Shown here: positions 54,797 to 64,000 of the stretch, one piece after another
How positions within the stretch are numbered: the stretch's first letter is position 1
Layout: each line of letters starts with the position of its first letter
Origin: Dyella monticola
GTDB lineage: Bacteria; Pseudomonadota; Gammaproteobacteria; Xanthomonadales; Rhodanobacteraceae
Assembly: GCF_003363155.1 (NCBI RefSeq)
Contig: NZ_QRBE01000001.1
Coordinates: 186,001-250,000 of the forward strand
Direction of reading: 5' to 3'
Length of the DNA: 64,000 bases
Notes under the pieces: generated by a model
Database searches by the model: none
What the model was told of the DNA's origin: nothing
What the model saw: only the letters and a program-made list of their open reading frames with translations
Position numbers and translations under genes: made by a program

Positions 54797-56728
54797 TTAC
54801 AGGTTGTAGTCCGCCAACACGGAAATGTTGCCGTAGCTGCCGCCTTGCGGCGCGGTCACCAGGATGTAGTACGTGGTCGCCTGCGGGGCTGGGATCACCA
54901 CGGCTTCACTGGTGCCCGGCTTGGCGGAGGTGAAATCCGCATTGCTGCCATTGGCTGCCGGTGCGCTGCCCGCCTTCACATACATCACCACGCTGCCCGA
55001 ACCGCCCAGGGTTCGGAGGTTCAACGTGGTCGCGCCTGCGGGTACCGTGATCGAGTAAAGCGTGCCGCCATTGACCGCGTTTTGGCCCGATAGCAGTGTG
55101 CCCTTGGCCAGTGGGATGGCCGGTTGATCATTGCCGCCGCCGTTGTCGTTACCTAAGGCCAGGTTGACAGCCGCATAGGCGTCCACGATGCCGGCGCCGA
55201 TCGGTTGGTCTTCTACCACGGGGAACGCGCGCGCGGACTTCACGAGCACGTCGGTGATCTGTGCCGGCGTAAGCGTCGACAAACCTGCCGCTTTCACCGC
55301 ACCGATGATCATGGCGGCAACACCCGTCACATGTGGAGTGGCCTGCGAGGTACCGGCCATGCCGCCGTAAGCTTCCTCGGGGTCGGCAGGGTAGAGGGGC
55401 GTTGTCGTACCCAGGTTGATCGCCTGCCAGACGAAACCGTCGGCCACCTCATCACCCGACGAAGCATCATTGGCATACACGCCACCGCCCGGCGCCGAGA
55501 GCGTGATGCCCTTGCCGTAGTTGGAGTAGAACGCGCGCTTGCCGGTGATGCCGTTGGAGGCGACGGCAATCACGCCTGGGCAGCTGGCAGGCGTAGCGTT
55601 GGACACGTCCTCAGCGTCGTTGCCTGCCGCCACCACCACGGTGGTGCCGCGGCCGAGTGCATGCTCAATCGCCTGGTATTCCGGATCTGCAGCTGTGCAT
55701 TGACCGTCACCGCCCAAGCTCATGTTGATGACCTGTGCAACGTGCGTATTGTCTGGCACGCCATCCACGTGCCCACCCGATGCCCATTCGATGGCGTCGG
55801 AGATATCCGAATCGTAGCCGCCGCAGTGACCGAGCACGCGAAGCGGCAACACGTTGGCGTGGTAAGCGATGCCCGCCATGCCCAGATTGTTATCGGTCAG
55901 TTCGCCGATCTCGCCGGCGACGATGGTGCCGTGCCAACTGCTGTCTTCGGCAGAGGTGCCTCGACCGCACTCGTTCCTGGTCGTCCAATCGCCCGTGTCC
56001 CAGCCGCCCGGCACGCGGCCATCAGTTGCGCGGCCGGAAACAGTGTGGTCGGAGATGAAGTCGTAACCTGCGTCGCCGAGCGATGTATCCAGATCGGGAT
56101 GCCGGGTGATGCCGGTGTCGATCACTGCCACCGTCACGCCGGTGCCATCGGCAATGGTCCAGGCATGGTTGACGTTGGCCCCACCGATGGCATTGAAGAA
56201 ATTCCACTGAAGGTCCTGGTAGTGCGTATCGTTCGGCGTGAAGGGATCTTGCGTATCGGTCGCTTTGGCCAAGGAGGTGGATGCCTTGATGTCTTTCACC
56301 GGATACATCTTGCGATCCGGCTGAGCGTAGGCAACGGCCGGATCGGATGCGAGCTGCGCCAAGAAGGCATTGGCTTCGCTCTGACTGAGCTTGCGTGACG
56401 TGCGAACAAGCTCGGAACCCACGGCGAGCTTGCGCTGATAGGACGCCGAAACGGCGGGTGTCGAGCTGCCGTTCGACGAAAGGGTGGCGATGTTCAGCCC
56501 CGCGCGCTGGATCGCGGCCATTACGTTCTGCAGCGCGGCCGAGTTATCGCTGCGCTGCGTGGTGCCGATTTTATACGTCACGATAAAGCGGTCATACGTT
56601 TGATCCGCTTGCTTTACACCAAGATACTTGGCTGACGATGCAGATGCGCTCGCTGCATGCATGGCCGGAACGGCCAACAGCATGGCAGCGGCGAGTGCGC
56701 CGATACGAAAACAATGAAGCGACTTCAT
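54797..56728 (-). CDS. secreted subtilisin-like (S8) serine protease with PPC domain
   Basis: The 643-aa preproprotein has a signal peptide (cleavage near AMHA), an inhibitor-like propeptide (about 35-150), and a catalytic domain with the triad D204 (AVIDTGITRH), H266 (SSWHGTIVAG) and S461 (GMAGTSQATPHVTG). The C-terminal 90 residues (GTLLSGQNAVNGGTLYSITV onward) form a pre-peptidase C-terminal (PPC) domain often removed after type II secretion. It resembles extracellular proteases of Xanthomonas. It starts about 150 bp after the adhesin gene on the same strand. Confidence 0.94.
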   Translation of the reverse strand: MKSLHCFRIGALAAAMLLAVPAMHAASASASSAKYLGVKQADQTYDRFIVTYKIGTTQRSDNSAALQNVMAAIQRAGLNIATLSSNGSSTPAVSASYQRKLAVGSELVRTSRKLSQSEANAFLAQLASDPAVAYAQPDRKMYPVKDIKASTSLAKATDTQDPFTPNDTHYQDLQWNFFNAIGGANVNHAWTIADGTGVTVAVIDTGITRHPDLDTSLGDAGYDFISDHTVSGRATDGRVPGGWDTGDWTTRNECGRGTSAEDSSWHGTIVAGEIGELTDNNLGMAGIAYHANVLPLRVLGHCGGYDSDISDAIEWASGGHVDGVPDNTHVAQVINMSLGGDGQCTAADPEYQAIEHALGRGTTVVVAAGNDAEDVSNATPASCPGVIAVASNGITGKRAFYSNYGKGITLSAPGGGVYANDASSGDEVADGFVWQAINLGTTTPLYPADPEEAYGGMAGTSQATPHVTGVAAMIIGAVKAAGLSTLTPAQITDVLVKSARAFPVVEDQPIGAGIVDAYAAVNLALGNDNGGGNDQPAIPLAKGTLLSGQNAVNGGTLYSITVPAGATTLNLRTLGGSGSVVMYVKAGSAPAANGSNADFTSAKPGTSEAVVIPAPQATTYYILVTAPQGGSYGNISVLADYNL

Positions 56729-56839
56729 GCATTGATCCTTGAAGTAGGCTCGAAGCTGTCCACGCTCCGAAAGGAATGGACGGGCGACGCGCGATCGCCC
56801 GGTTATCGCCATGCCGCCAGAGGCAAGGCGAAAGGCGAA

Positions 56840-56873
56840 GCACCCTCTTCATTGCGCGTCATGAAGAGAGTGC
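56840..56873 (-). terminator. stem-loop between adhesin and subtilisin genes
   Basis: CACTCTCTTCAT and ATGAAGAGGGTG (leftward strand) pair over 12 bp with one G-T pair around an 8-nt loop, 7 bp after the adhesin stop codon. Only a broken T-run follows (CTTCGCCTTTCG), so it could be a partial terminator or an mRNA-processing hairpin. Confidence 0.5.
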
Positions 56874-56879
56874 GGATCG

Positions 56880-59800
56880 TTACCAGCCGAAGCTGACGCC
56901 AACGGTGCCGCTGGATTCGCCACCACCGGCAATCGAGCCGCCGATCAGCACGGCGCCATTGCCCGGAATACGGTGCGCGTAACCCACGGCCAACGCGCTT
57001 TGGCCTGAGTAGGTACCCGCCGCCGCACTGATGCGGTTGTCGGTGCCTGGCGCTGCCGCAATCGCGGCCGCCATACCACCCATGGCCGTGCCCATCGCGC
57101 CTACGCGGTTCAAGCGCAGGTTGACGGTGTGGAACTGGCTGTTCACCTGATCGCGGAAGGCGTTGAAATTGTCATTCGTGACAAGTCCAGCCGTTTTTTG
57201 ATCGGTGTATGCATTCGCCGAGCTCAGCGTTTGCGCCGCGGTTTGATCGGTATACGTGTTGGCTGCGTCGATGGCGCTTTGCTGAGCCGTTGCGACTTGA
57301 CTCACGTTCGCTGCATCCGTCGCATTCACGCCGGCCGCAACGTGGGTGATCTGGCGTTCCGAACCCACGCTGCCCACCGACACGGTGTTGGCCTGATCGG
57401 CTACCGAGCCCGCACCGATGGCGACGGCGTTCGATGCAGTAACACGGCTACCCGTACCGACAGCCGTAGCATTGGATGCGCTGTCGGCGATTTGCGTGTT
57501 GTTGCCGATCGCCGTGTTGGTGTCGACCGTACTGGCCGCCAAGGGCGTGGACGGTGTGGGCGCAGGCGGTGCTGCCGGAGCGCTTGTGCCGAGGATTTTT
57601 ACCTGGGCTTCGACATTGCCTACGCGGCCATTCAAGGCATTGATGCTGTTGAGCGCTCCGGTCAGGTTGCCGTCCAACGCGGCGAACGCATCACCCACCG
57701 TGGAGTAAAGGTTGTTCTGGATGGTGAACGGCGGCATGCCAATAACACCGCTGCCATCCAGGCTCAGCAATCCCATCTGCTTGAGCTGCAAAACGTTCAC
57801 CGCATCGGTGTCCTGGGTGCCGGCCGCAACGTTGGTGATTTGACGTTCGGCTCCGCTGCTGCCCACCGATAGCGTGTTCGCGCGGTTGTCGGTGCGGCTG
57901 CCGTTGCCCACTGCCACGCTGTTGAAGGCCGATGCAGAGGTATATGCACCGAGTGCGAGGCTAGCCCCGGCCGAGGCGGACGCTGCGAAACCAAGCGCCG
58001 TGCTTTGCATGCCAGACGCGTTGCTCATGGCACCCATCGCTACGGCACCGTCGCCGTGGGCCTTGGCGTTCGCGCCGCTGGCGATTGAGAACTGACCGCT
58101 GGCAGCCGCATCGTCCGTGCCGTCGTTCGCGCCATCGGCCTGGAAGTAACGATGGGTTTTTCCATCGCCGACGTTGGCGGCCACCGCATCCAGCTGCGAT
58201 TTGTTCACCACGTCGGTAGCTTGCGTGCCCGCTGCAACGTTAGTGATCTGACGCTCGTTGCCCACAGAACCCACCGAGACGGAATGGTCGCGATCGGCCA
58301 AGGACGATGCACCCAAGGCCACCGCGTTGTTGCCCGTGGCGGAACTCATGGTGCCGATAGCGATGCTTGAATCCGTCAGGCCATTTAGGCCTGCGCCAGC
58401 ACCAACGGCAATCGAACGCTGGCCTGTTGCACGGGAGGCGATGCCGAACGCAACGCTCTCATCACCGGTTGCTTGAGCCAAGCCGCCCACAGCGGTGGCA
58501 CCCACGCCCGTCGCAATAGTTTGACCATAAACGCCAAACGCGTCGCCGTTATCGAAGACAGCGAAACCGCCCATGGCCGTGGCAAAGTTCTGACTGGCAA
58601 TCGTCCCCGTACCGATGGCAATGGCATCGGTGGTATTGCCAAATACGGCGGCACCCGTTCCCAAGGCAATTCCCTGGCTTGCATTCGCGCCAATGCCCGC
58701 GCCCAAGCCCATGGCGATGCCACCTTGCGCTTGGGCGCTCACCGATGCGAATGGGCCGATCGCGATGCTGTAGTCCGCGCCATCTTTCACGGCGGCGCCG
58801 TTCAACGCCAGCGAACCGACGCCGTTCGCCATGGTGTTGGCGCCGATCGCCATGGATGCTTGCCCGCTGGCCTGCGCGTTGTTACCCATGGCGGTGCTGG
58901 AATCGCCCAGCGCAGTACTGCCGTACCCCACGGCGCTACTGAACTGGCCAATCGCATTGGCGCCGCTGCCGAATGCCGATGCACCATCGCCCATCGCAAA
59001 CGCGCCCGAACCTGCAGCCGTGCTGTATTGACCGGCAACCGTTGCATCGTCGTTACCTTGACCGGTGGCGGCGAAGTAATGGTTGGCAGAGCTGACGCTG
59101 CTGGCCACTGCATCCAACTGCGACTTGTTCACCGCGTCGGTGGCTTGTGTGCCGGCGGCAACGTTGGTGATCTGGCGTTCGGCACCGGCACGGCCTACTG
59201 AAACAGTATTGCTGCGGTCGTTGTAGGCATTGGCTCCTAACGCCACGGCATTGTTGGCATCTTCATCGACCTGTGCGTGTGCACCCAGGGCCATGCTGTT
59301 GTTCGTTGTCGAATCAACGGCGGCCCCGAGACCTATCGCGACGGCGTTGACACCCTCCGCGCGGGTAAGTTGTTCACCCTGAGTGCCGCCGATGGCGATC
59401 GCTCCCGCGGCCGTCGCCACTGCATTGTTGCCTACGGCAACGCCGTTGCTGCTGCTGGCCCACGAGGACTGACCTATTGCTACGCTGCCATCGCCGTCCG
59501 CCCACGCGCCCGGACCGATGCCGATCGCGGTTACACCCAACGCTCTTGAATAAAGGCCCAAAGCGACGGAGCCGTAGGCATCCCAACCGGTCGATGCAGC
59601 AAAACCCACGGCTAGCGAGCCAACCCCCAAGGCTGAGGAACCTACGCCGAAGGCGCTGCCTGACAGGCCGGCTTCGCTGAGCGCGCCGATGGCCGTGGCC
59701 TGATCTTCCATCGCCTGTGCACCATAACCGGCAACGAAGCTGGCCGTGCCCATGGTCGTGGCGCCGCTGCCGATGGCGATGCTGTACGTGGCCGATGCGG

Positions 59801-61361
59801 TGCTGTTTGCACCGATGGCGATGCTGCTTTCACCCGCGCTAGTGGCATTGACACCCAACGCAGTGCTGTTGGCAGCCACTGCAGCACTGCCGTAACCGGC
59901 GGCAAGACCGTAATCGCCGATGGCGTCAGCGCCGCTGCCGAACGCCGAAGCGCCGGTGCCCATGGCGAAACTGCCGGAACCCGCGGCGGTTGTGTAGTGA
60001 CCTGATGCCACGGCATCGTCATTACCTTGACCCTGCACCGCGAAGTAATGGCTGGCCGAACCTACGCTGTCAGCGACGGCATCGAGCTGCGATTTGTTCA
60101 CCGCATCCGTTGCTGAAGTGCCGATGGCCACATGGGTGATTTGACGCTCCGAACCGGCGCTACCCACGGACACAGCGTTGGCGCGGTCCGCAATGGTGTT
60201 CGCGCCAAGAGCAACACTGTTATCACCCGCTGCAAGAGAGTGGGCGCCCAGCGCAACGCTGTTGTTGCTTTGACCGTGCGCCCAGTTGCCGATCGCAACC
60301 GCGTTGTCGCCGTCGGCCAGTGCCACGGAGCCTACCGCAATGGCGTTGCGTCCATAGGCTTCGGCGCCTTCGGTGAACAGACACGCCTTGTCGTCTGGCG
60401 AGCAGAGATTGAACCCTCCCATGGCAATTGATCCGTCGCCATAGGCGTGCGCTTGGGCGCCAATCGCGGTGGCCAGTTCGCCATATGCACCCGCCATGCC
60501 GCCGAGCGCGACAGCGCCGCGTCCGAACGCTTCGCTCTGAGGGCCCAGCGCCGTGGAAACGGCACCCAATGCGAGGGCTTGAGTACCTGCCGCCAATGCG
60601 TAATCGTCACCGGCGACGGTATAGCTGCCAAGTGCCGTGGCGCCGTAGCCTTTGGCAACGCTGCTGGCGCCGGCCGCGGTGGCGTCGCCGCCGCTGCTCC
60701 TGGCATCGTCGCTGCCATCGTGCTTGCCTTCGGCTTTGAAGTAATGCTGCGCATCGCTGACGCTGGAAGCGAATGAATCCAGCTGCGATACGTTGACCGC
60801 ATCGGTTGCGTTCACGCCAGCGGCGACATGTGTGATGCGGCGCTCTTGCCCCATGATACCGATCGATACGACGTTATCCTCGTCGGCAACCGATCCTGCG
60901 CCCAATGCCACACTGCGGTTGCCTGAGGCGGCACTATCTTGGCCGACCGCCACGCTGCCGGTGCCCGTCGATGTGGCGTCATGACCGATCGCCACGCTGT
61001 TCGCGCCGCGTGCGAGCGACATATAACCCAACGCCATCGCGTAATCACCCATTGCGGTGGCGCGATTGCCCAGCGCCGTGCCGTAGTTGCCCGACGCATC
61101 GGCCAATACGCCACAGGCAAATGCATTGTCTGCCGCAACGGGTTGGTTGGCGATGGTGAACGATCCGTTGCAAACGTCGGCATGGGCGGACCGAGGTGCC
61201 CACGCGATGCCCATCATCACGGCCAGCGACATGCCAAGCAGTCGAATGCCACGACGCGGCGGCGTGCCGCTTTGCGACGCACCCTTGCAGTGAGCCAGCT
61301 CCGAAGCCACCACCATGGCACCCAGCGACGCGTTCCAGACTTTGCTGTAGATCCTGTTCAT
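56880..61361 (-). CDS. trimeric autotransporter adhesin (YadA/Hia type)
   Basis: This 1493-aa surface adhesin starts with the extended signal peptide MNRIYSKVWNASLGAMVVAS and ends with a YadA anchor domain (NSQFHTVNLRLNRVGAMGTA ... AVLIGGSIAGGG ... GVSFGW). Between them lie long arrays of left-handed head repeats (AxAxGxxSxAxGxx) broken by six neck motifs of the type SVGxxGxERQITNVAAGTQ. After four of the necks a short HYFxxxGxxxDDA unit restarts a new head, a modular build made by duplication. A strong ribosome binding site (GGAGGAA, 9 nt upstream) fixes the ATG at 61361. It would trimerise in the outer membrane and bind host or abiotic surfaces. Confidence 0.95.
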   Translation of the reverse strand: MNRIYSKVWNASLGAMVVASELAHCKGASQSGTPPRRGIRLLGMSLAVMMGIAWAPRSAHADVCNGSFTIANQPVAADNAFACGVLADASGNYGTALGNRATAMGDYAMALGYMSLARGANSVAIGHDATSTGTGSVAVGQDSAASGNRSVALGAGSVADEDNVVSIGIMGQERRITHVAAGVNATDAVNVSQLDSFASSVSDAQHYFKAEGKHDGSDDARSSGGDATAAGASSVAKGYGATALGSYTVAGDDYALAAGTQALALGAVSTALGPQSEAFGRGAVALGGMAGAYGELATAIGAQAHAYGDGSIAMGGFNLCSPDDKACLFTEGAEAYGRNAIAVGSVALADGDNAVAIGNWAHGQSNNSVALGAHSLAAGDNSVALGANTIADRANAVSVGSAGSERQITHVAIGTSATDAVNKSQLDAVADSVGSASHYFAVQGQGNDDAVASGHYTTAAGSGSFAMGTGASAFGSGADAIGDYGLAAGYGSAAVAANSTALGVNATSAGESSIAIGANSTASATYSIAIGSGATTMGTASFVAGYGAQAMEDQATAIGALSEAGLSGSAFGVGSSALGVGSLAVGFAASTGWDAYGSVALGLYSRALGVTAIGIGPGAWADGDGSVAIGQSSWASSSNGVAVGNNAVATAAGAIAIGGTQGEQLTRAEGVNAVAIGLGAAVDSTTNNSMALGAHAQVDEDANNAVALGANAYNDRSNTVSVGRAGAERQITNVAAGTQATDAVNKSQLDAVASSVSSANHYFAATGQGNDDATVAGQYSTAAGSGAFAMGDGASAFGSGANAIGQFSSAVGYGSTALGDSSTAMGNNAQASGQASMAIGANTMANGVGSLALNGAAVKDGADYSIAIGPFASVSAQAQGGIAMGLGAGIGANASQGIALGTGAAVFGNTTDAIAIGTGTIASQNFATAMGGFAVFDNGDAFGVYGQTIATGVGATAVGGLAQATGDESVAFGIASRATGQRSIAVGAGAGLNGLTDSSIAIGTMSSATGNNAVALGASSLADRDHSVSVGSVGNERQITNVAAGTQATDVVNKSQLDAVAANVGDGKTHRYFQADGANDGTDDAAASGQFSIASGANAKAHGDGAVAMGAMSNASGMQSTALGFAASASAGASLALGAYTSASAFNSVAVGNGSRTDNRANTLSVGSSGAERQITNVAAGTQDTDAVNVLQLKQMGLLSLDGSGVIGMPPFTIQNNLYSTVGDAFAALDGNLTGALNSINALNGRVGNVEAQVKILGTSAPAAPPAPTPSTPLAASTVDTNTAIGNNTQIADSASNATAVGTGSRVTASNAVAIGAGSVADQANTVSVGSVGSERQITHVAAGVNATDAANVSQVATAQQSAIDAANTYTDQTAAQTLSSANAYTDQKTAGLVTNDNFNAFRDQVNSQFHTVNLRLNRVGAMGTAMGGMAAAIAAAPGTDNRISAAAGTYSGQSALAVGYAHRIPGNGAVLIGGSIAGGGESSGTVGVSFGW

Positions 61362-61787
61362 GCTTGTTGTTTCCTCCGTGCAAATGAAAAGGACGCAGGC
61401 CATGCACTGCATGCAGGCAGCGATGCGCGGGGGAAGCCATGTTTCCCTCCGGCCTACATCCGTGTGTCCAGCGACAACCCTCTTGTCAGGCTTGAACGTG
61501 GTGTGTGCTTGGAGCATCTCGACTCATGCCAGAGGCGTCACTCACATAAATGCACGGAAGATCACTCTTCCTCACACGCGCTCACGGCGTGATGGCGTGT
61601 GTTCCTGAGATGGATACGTGCTGCGCCATGGACAAAGCGCAGCGACGGATGACGGGTCAGGGTTGCTGAGCCGTCGCAGAGGGATGCCAAACCCGGTAGG
61701 CATTTGGCGCGATCCCCTGATATGAGATGTCGGTTTTGGCTTATATCGCCGATGTAGGGTGTTGAAGGCGGCGATGCATCCAGGCGA
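61362..61787. other. upstream region of the adhesin
   Basis: This 426-bp gap between the adhesin start and the response-regulator stop has no gene. It carries the adhesin ribosome binding site (61371-61377) and a perfect palindrome GGAAGA-TCAC-TCTTCC at 61554-61569 that could be an operator. I could not fix a promoter with confidence. Confidence 0.45.
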
Positions 61788-62561
61788 TTACTTCGGCAGC
61801 TTTTCAGGCGTTACGTCGCAACTGAACAGGTAGCCCCTGCCGCGTACCGTGCGAAGTGGAAGTGTTTCGCCCGTGACGTTGTAGGTTTTGCGGCGAAGAC
61901 GATGGATAGTCATTTCCAGGCGATGCGGGTCGAAGTCGTACACGTCGTGCGCAATCGCATCGATCAACGCTTCGCGCGTCATGATTCGACCGTTCTCTTT
62001 GGCGAGCACATTGACAAGACTGTGCTCGGACGTGGTCAACGCGACGACACCGCCATGCGGGGAGGACAAGCGCCAGCCGTCGGCGTCCAATTGCCAGCCG
62101 CGTGCACGCGCGTGATCGGCTATTGCGCCGTGCGATGGCGCGCGTATCAGGCGGCGGGAAAGACTGCGTAACATGGCGGTGAGCAGATTGGCATCCACCG
62201 GCTTGTGAAGGTAGAAATCCGCACCACTCGTGAGTGCCTGGATGGGCGCGTGTCGCCAATCCGCGTCAGTGAGCATCACGATGCCGATGTCGGACGTGGC
62301 GCGCAAATGTTGGGCGATATCGTAGCCGCTCTCGCCGGGGAGATCGGCATCCAGCACCACGATGTCGAACGACTGCGCCAGCATGCTTCGATAGAGCTCC
62401 ATGGCCGACGTCAGGCCATGCGCCTGAAAGCCGGCATCGCGCAAAGTCGGCAATAGGACCGATTCGCGCAAGGGTGCATCCTGATCGAGCACCGCCACGC
62501 GAAGAGAGGGGTTGGCGTAGGCGAACAATCGGCGATCCGCCATCGACTGATGATCCTGCAT
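61788..62561 (-). CDS. OmpR-family response regulator (orphan)
   Basis: The 257-aa protein has a receiver domain with phospho-acceptor D71 (VVLDADLPGESGYD), the switch Thr/Ser region MLTDADWR, and the conserved lysine in YLHKPVD, then a winged-helix DNA-binding domain ending MTIHRLRRKTYNV ... VRGRGYLF. No histidine kinase gene is next to it. An in-frame ATG at 62543 is an alternative start. It is read toward the adhesin gene from 426 bp upstream, so it may regulate that gene; this is inference. Confidence 0.9.
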   Translation of the reverse strand: MQDHQSMADRRLFAYANPSLRVAVLDQDAPLRESVLLPTLRDAGFQAHGLTSAMELYRSMLAQSFDIVVLDADLPGESGYDIAQHLRATSDIGIVMLTDADWRHAPIQALTSGADFYLHKPVDANLLTAMLRSLSRRLIRAPSHGAIADHARARGWQLDADGWRLSSPHGGVVALTTSEHSLVNVLAKENGRIMTREALIDAIAHDVYDFDPHRLEMTIHRLRRKTYNVTGETLPLRTVRGRGYLFSCDVTPEKLPK

Positions 62562-62688
62562 AAGGAACGGTCATTTAGCTTAAGCAGTTCAGATCAATCC
62601 GATTATCGGCCTATGCCGTTTGGCACTGTGGCAAAGGTCCTACTTGGCCTAGCGTGAATGCTTTTCGATACCGTAGGTGGGGTTATCC
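62562..62688. promoter_or_regulatory. divergent promoter gap, response regulator and aminopeptidase
   Basis: The 127-bp gap must drive both genes. A GTAGGTGGGG stretch 8 nt before the ATG at 62689 serves as ribosome binding site for the aminopeptidase. No dyad operator is obvious. Confidence 0.35.
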
Positions 62689-64000
62689 ATGCATCGTCTT
62701 ATCCGTCCCTTCGCCATGACCGCGTTGGCACTTTGTTGCAGTGCCGCGTTCGCCGCGACGTCCGCCGATTCCGTGCCGCATGGAGAGCTGCCCAAGTGGG
62801 CCGTACCCGTCTCGTATCGACTGGCATTCAAAGTTGATCCTTCGCAGCAGTCCTACTCGGGCACCACCACCATCAAAGTCGATCTGAAGCAGGCATCGGA
62901 TCATCTGTGGCTGGACGGCCGTGATTTGAACGTCTCCAAGGTGACGATCACCGACGCTGGCGGCAAAACGCACGACGGTAAGTACGTGGCGGTGGCGCCG
63001 AACGAAGGCGTGTCGCGGATCGATTTCGGCAGCACGCTCAAGCCGCAGTCGCTCACGCTGACCATCGATTACACCGCGCCGCTCAATCAGCAACTGCAGG
63101 GTCTGTACAAGGTGAGCCACGCCGGTGTGCCGTATGCGATGACGCAGATGGAGCCGATCAGCGCACGCTACGCCTTCCCCGGTTTCGATGAGCCGCGCTT
63201 CAAGACACCGTACGACATCTCGCTCACGGTTCCGTCTGATGAGGTGGCTGTGGCCAACACCAAACAGATCAGCGAAACGCCTGCTGGCGATAAGTGGAAA
63301 ACGGTCACCTTCGAGCAGACGCGGCCACTGCCGACATATCTGGTCGCCTTTGCGATCGGTCCGTGGGATGTCGTGAAAGGACCGGATATTTCTCCGGATG
63401 CGTATCGCAGCGACGTGCTGCCGCTGCGCGGCATCGCTGCGCATGGTGAAGGCCATCGCATGCAGCATGTGCTGAGCGAAACGCCGAGCATTATCCATAC
63501 GCTGGAAAACTACTACGGCTTCGGCTATCCGTTCGGCAAGCTCGACCTGCTTGCTGCGCCGGATTTCTCTGCCGGCGCGATGGAGAACCCGGGCCTGGTC
63601 ACCTTCCGCGATTGGCTGCTGCTGCTCGATCCGGATTCCCCGGCCAAATATGTGCGTGGTTCGTTCAACGTCACCGCGCACGAACTCGCGCACCAGTGGA
63701 CCGGCGATACCGTGACGCTGGCATGGTGGAACGACATCTGGCTCAACGAAGCCTTCGCCACCTGGATGCAGCAGAAAGTCACCATGAAGGTGCATCCGGA
63801 ATACCGCGCCGATCTCGACCGCATCACCGGTGCCGAAGGCGCCATGCAGAACGATAGCCTGGTCAGCGCGCGCAAGATTCGTCAGCCGATCACCGGCAAT
63901 GGCGATATCGAAACGGCGTTCGACGGCATTACCTATCAGAAGGGCGCCGCCGTGATCGGCATGTTCGAAGGCTATGTCGGTGAAGACGTCTTCCAGAAAG
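62689..64000 (+). CDS. M1 family metallo-aminopeptidase, 3' end outside window
   Basis: The first 437 codons are visible and no stop is reached. A signal peptide (MHRLIRPFAMTALALCCSAA, cleavage near FAA) is followed by the M1 N-terminal beta-domain and the catalytic domain: the exopeptidase motif GAMEN at 296-300, zinc site H331-E332-H335 (HELAHQW) and the third ligand E354 (NEAFATW), with the exact HExxH-x18-E spacing. It should remove N-terminal residues from peptides in the periplasm or outside. The gene is divergent from the response regulator. Confidence 0.95.
   Translation, partial: MHRLIRPFAMTALALCCSAAFAATSADSVPHGELPKWAVPVSYRLAFKVDPSQQSYSGTTTIKVDLKQASDHLWLDGRDLNVSKVTITDAGGKTHDGKYVAVAPNEGVSRIDFGSTLKPQSLTLTIDYTAPLNQQLQGLYKVSHAGVPYAMTQMEPISARYAFPGFDEPRFKTPYDISLTVPSDEVAVANTKQISETPAGDKWKTVTFEQTRPLPTYLVAFAIGPWDVVKGPDISPDAYRSDVLPLRGIAAHGEGHRMQHVLSETPSIIHTLENYYGFGYPFGKLDLLAAPDFSAGAMENPGLVTFRDWLLLLDPDSPAKYVRGSFNVTAHELAHQWTGDTVTLAWWNDIWLNEAFATWMQQKVTMKVHPEYRADLDRITGAEGAMQNDSLVSARKIRQPITGNGDIETAFDGITYQKGAAVIGMFEGYVGEDVFQK

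Noticed and set aside
56880-61361. The repetitive adhesin DNA as a CRISPR or tandem-repeat array
   Set aside because: The periodicity follows protein head repeats in one continuous frame; there are no constant repeats with unique spacers.

Overview
The window is a chromosomal segment of a GC-rich gammaproteobacterium, most likely a member of the Xanthomonadales close to the Rhodanobacteraceae (Dyella, Luteibacter or Rhodanobacter type). This rests on gene content and order judged by eye (miaB-phoH-ybeY-corC, petABC-sspA-sspB, lgt-thyA-folA, a MutT/ThiE-type fusion), on a TonB-dependent receptor with a long Ser/Thr/Gln-rich leader, and on two families of short intergenic palindromes. No phage, transposase, integrase or CRISPR array is visible. 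I found no gene that is clearly broken; the only truncated gene is the aminopeptidase running off the right edge.

Left part (1-8.7 kb): an OafA-type acyltransferase faces a leftward block made of a DUF4105 protein, an AT-richer FkbM-type methyltransferase, corC, ybeY, phoH, a GNAT acetyltransferase and miaB. The E. coli order miaB-ybeZ-ybeY-corC is kept, but surface-modification genes stand where lnt follows in E. coli.

8.7-19.5 kb: a complete nitrate assimilation operon (nitrate/nitrite MFS transporter, nirB, nirD, FAD reductase, Mo-dependent nitrate reductase, cysG, hemD). Most genes overlap or nearly touch. Ahead of it sit a near-perfect NtrC site and a sigma-54 -24/-12 promoter, so the operon is probably switched on by nitrogen limitation. 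CysG and HemD make the siroheme that NirB needs.

19.5-41.8 kb: mostly core genes. A lytic transglycosylase, a DegS-like protease facing the cytochrome bc1 operon (petABC), sspA-sspB, nadC, a DUF1631 protein, a Trm112-like protein facing purE-purK, sodB facing grxD-SDR, marC, a two-domain acyltransferase resembling the ornithine-lipid synthase OlsF, a TonB-dependent receptor, the nucleosidase ppnN and tRNA-Asn.

41.8-44.3 kb: a small accessory patch after the tRNA, with a one-TM orphan protein, a 45-codon frame and a transglycosylase-like protein. 44.3-50.8 kb: an S9 peptidase, lgt, thyA, folA, a Nudix/ThiE-like fusion, a DUF2007 protein and apt.

50.9-54.7 kb: an oxidative-stress block (DUF3501, Fe-S oxidoreductase, rubrerythrin, oxyR) with OxyR-like operators before oxyR and before rubrerythrin. 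54.8-64 kb: a secreted subtilisin, a 1493-residue trimeric autotransporter adhesin with repeated head-neck modules, an orphan OmpR-type response regulator, and the start of an M1 aminopeptidase.
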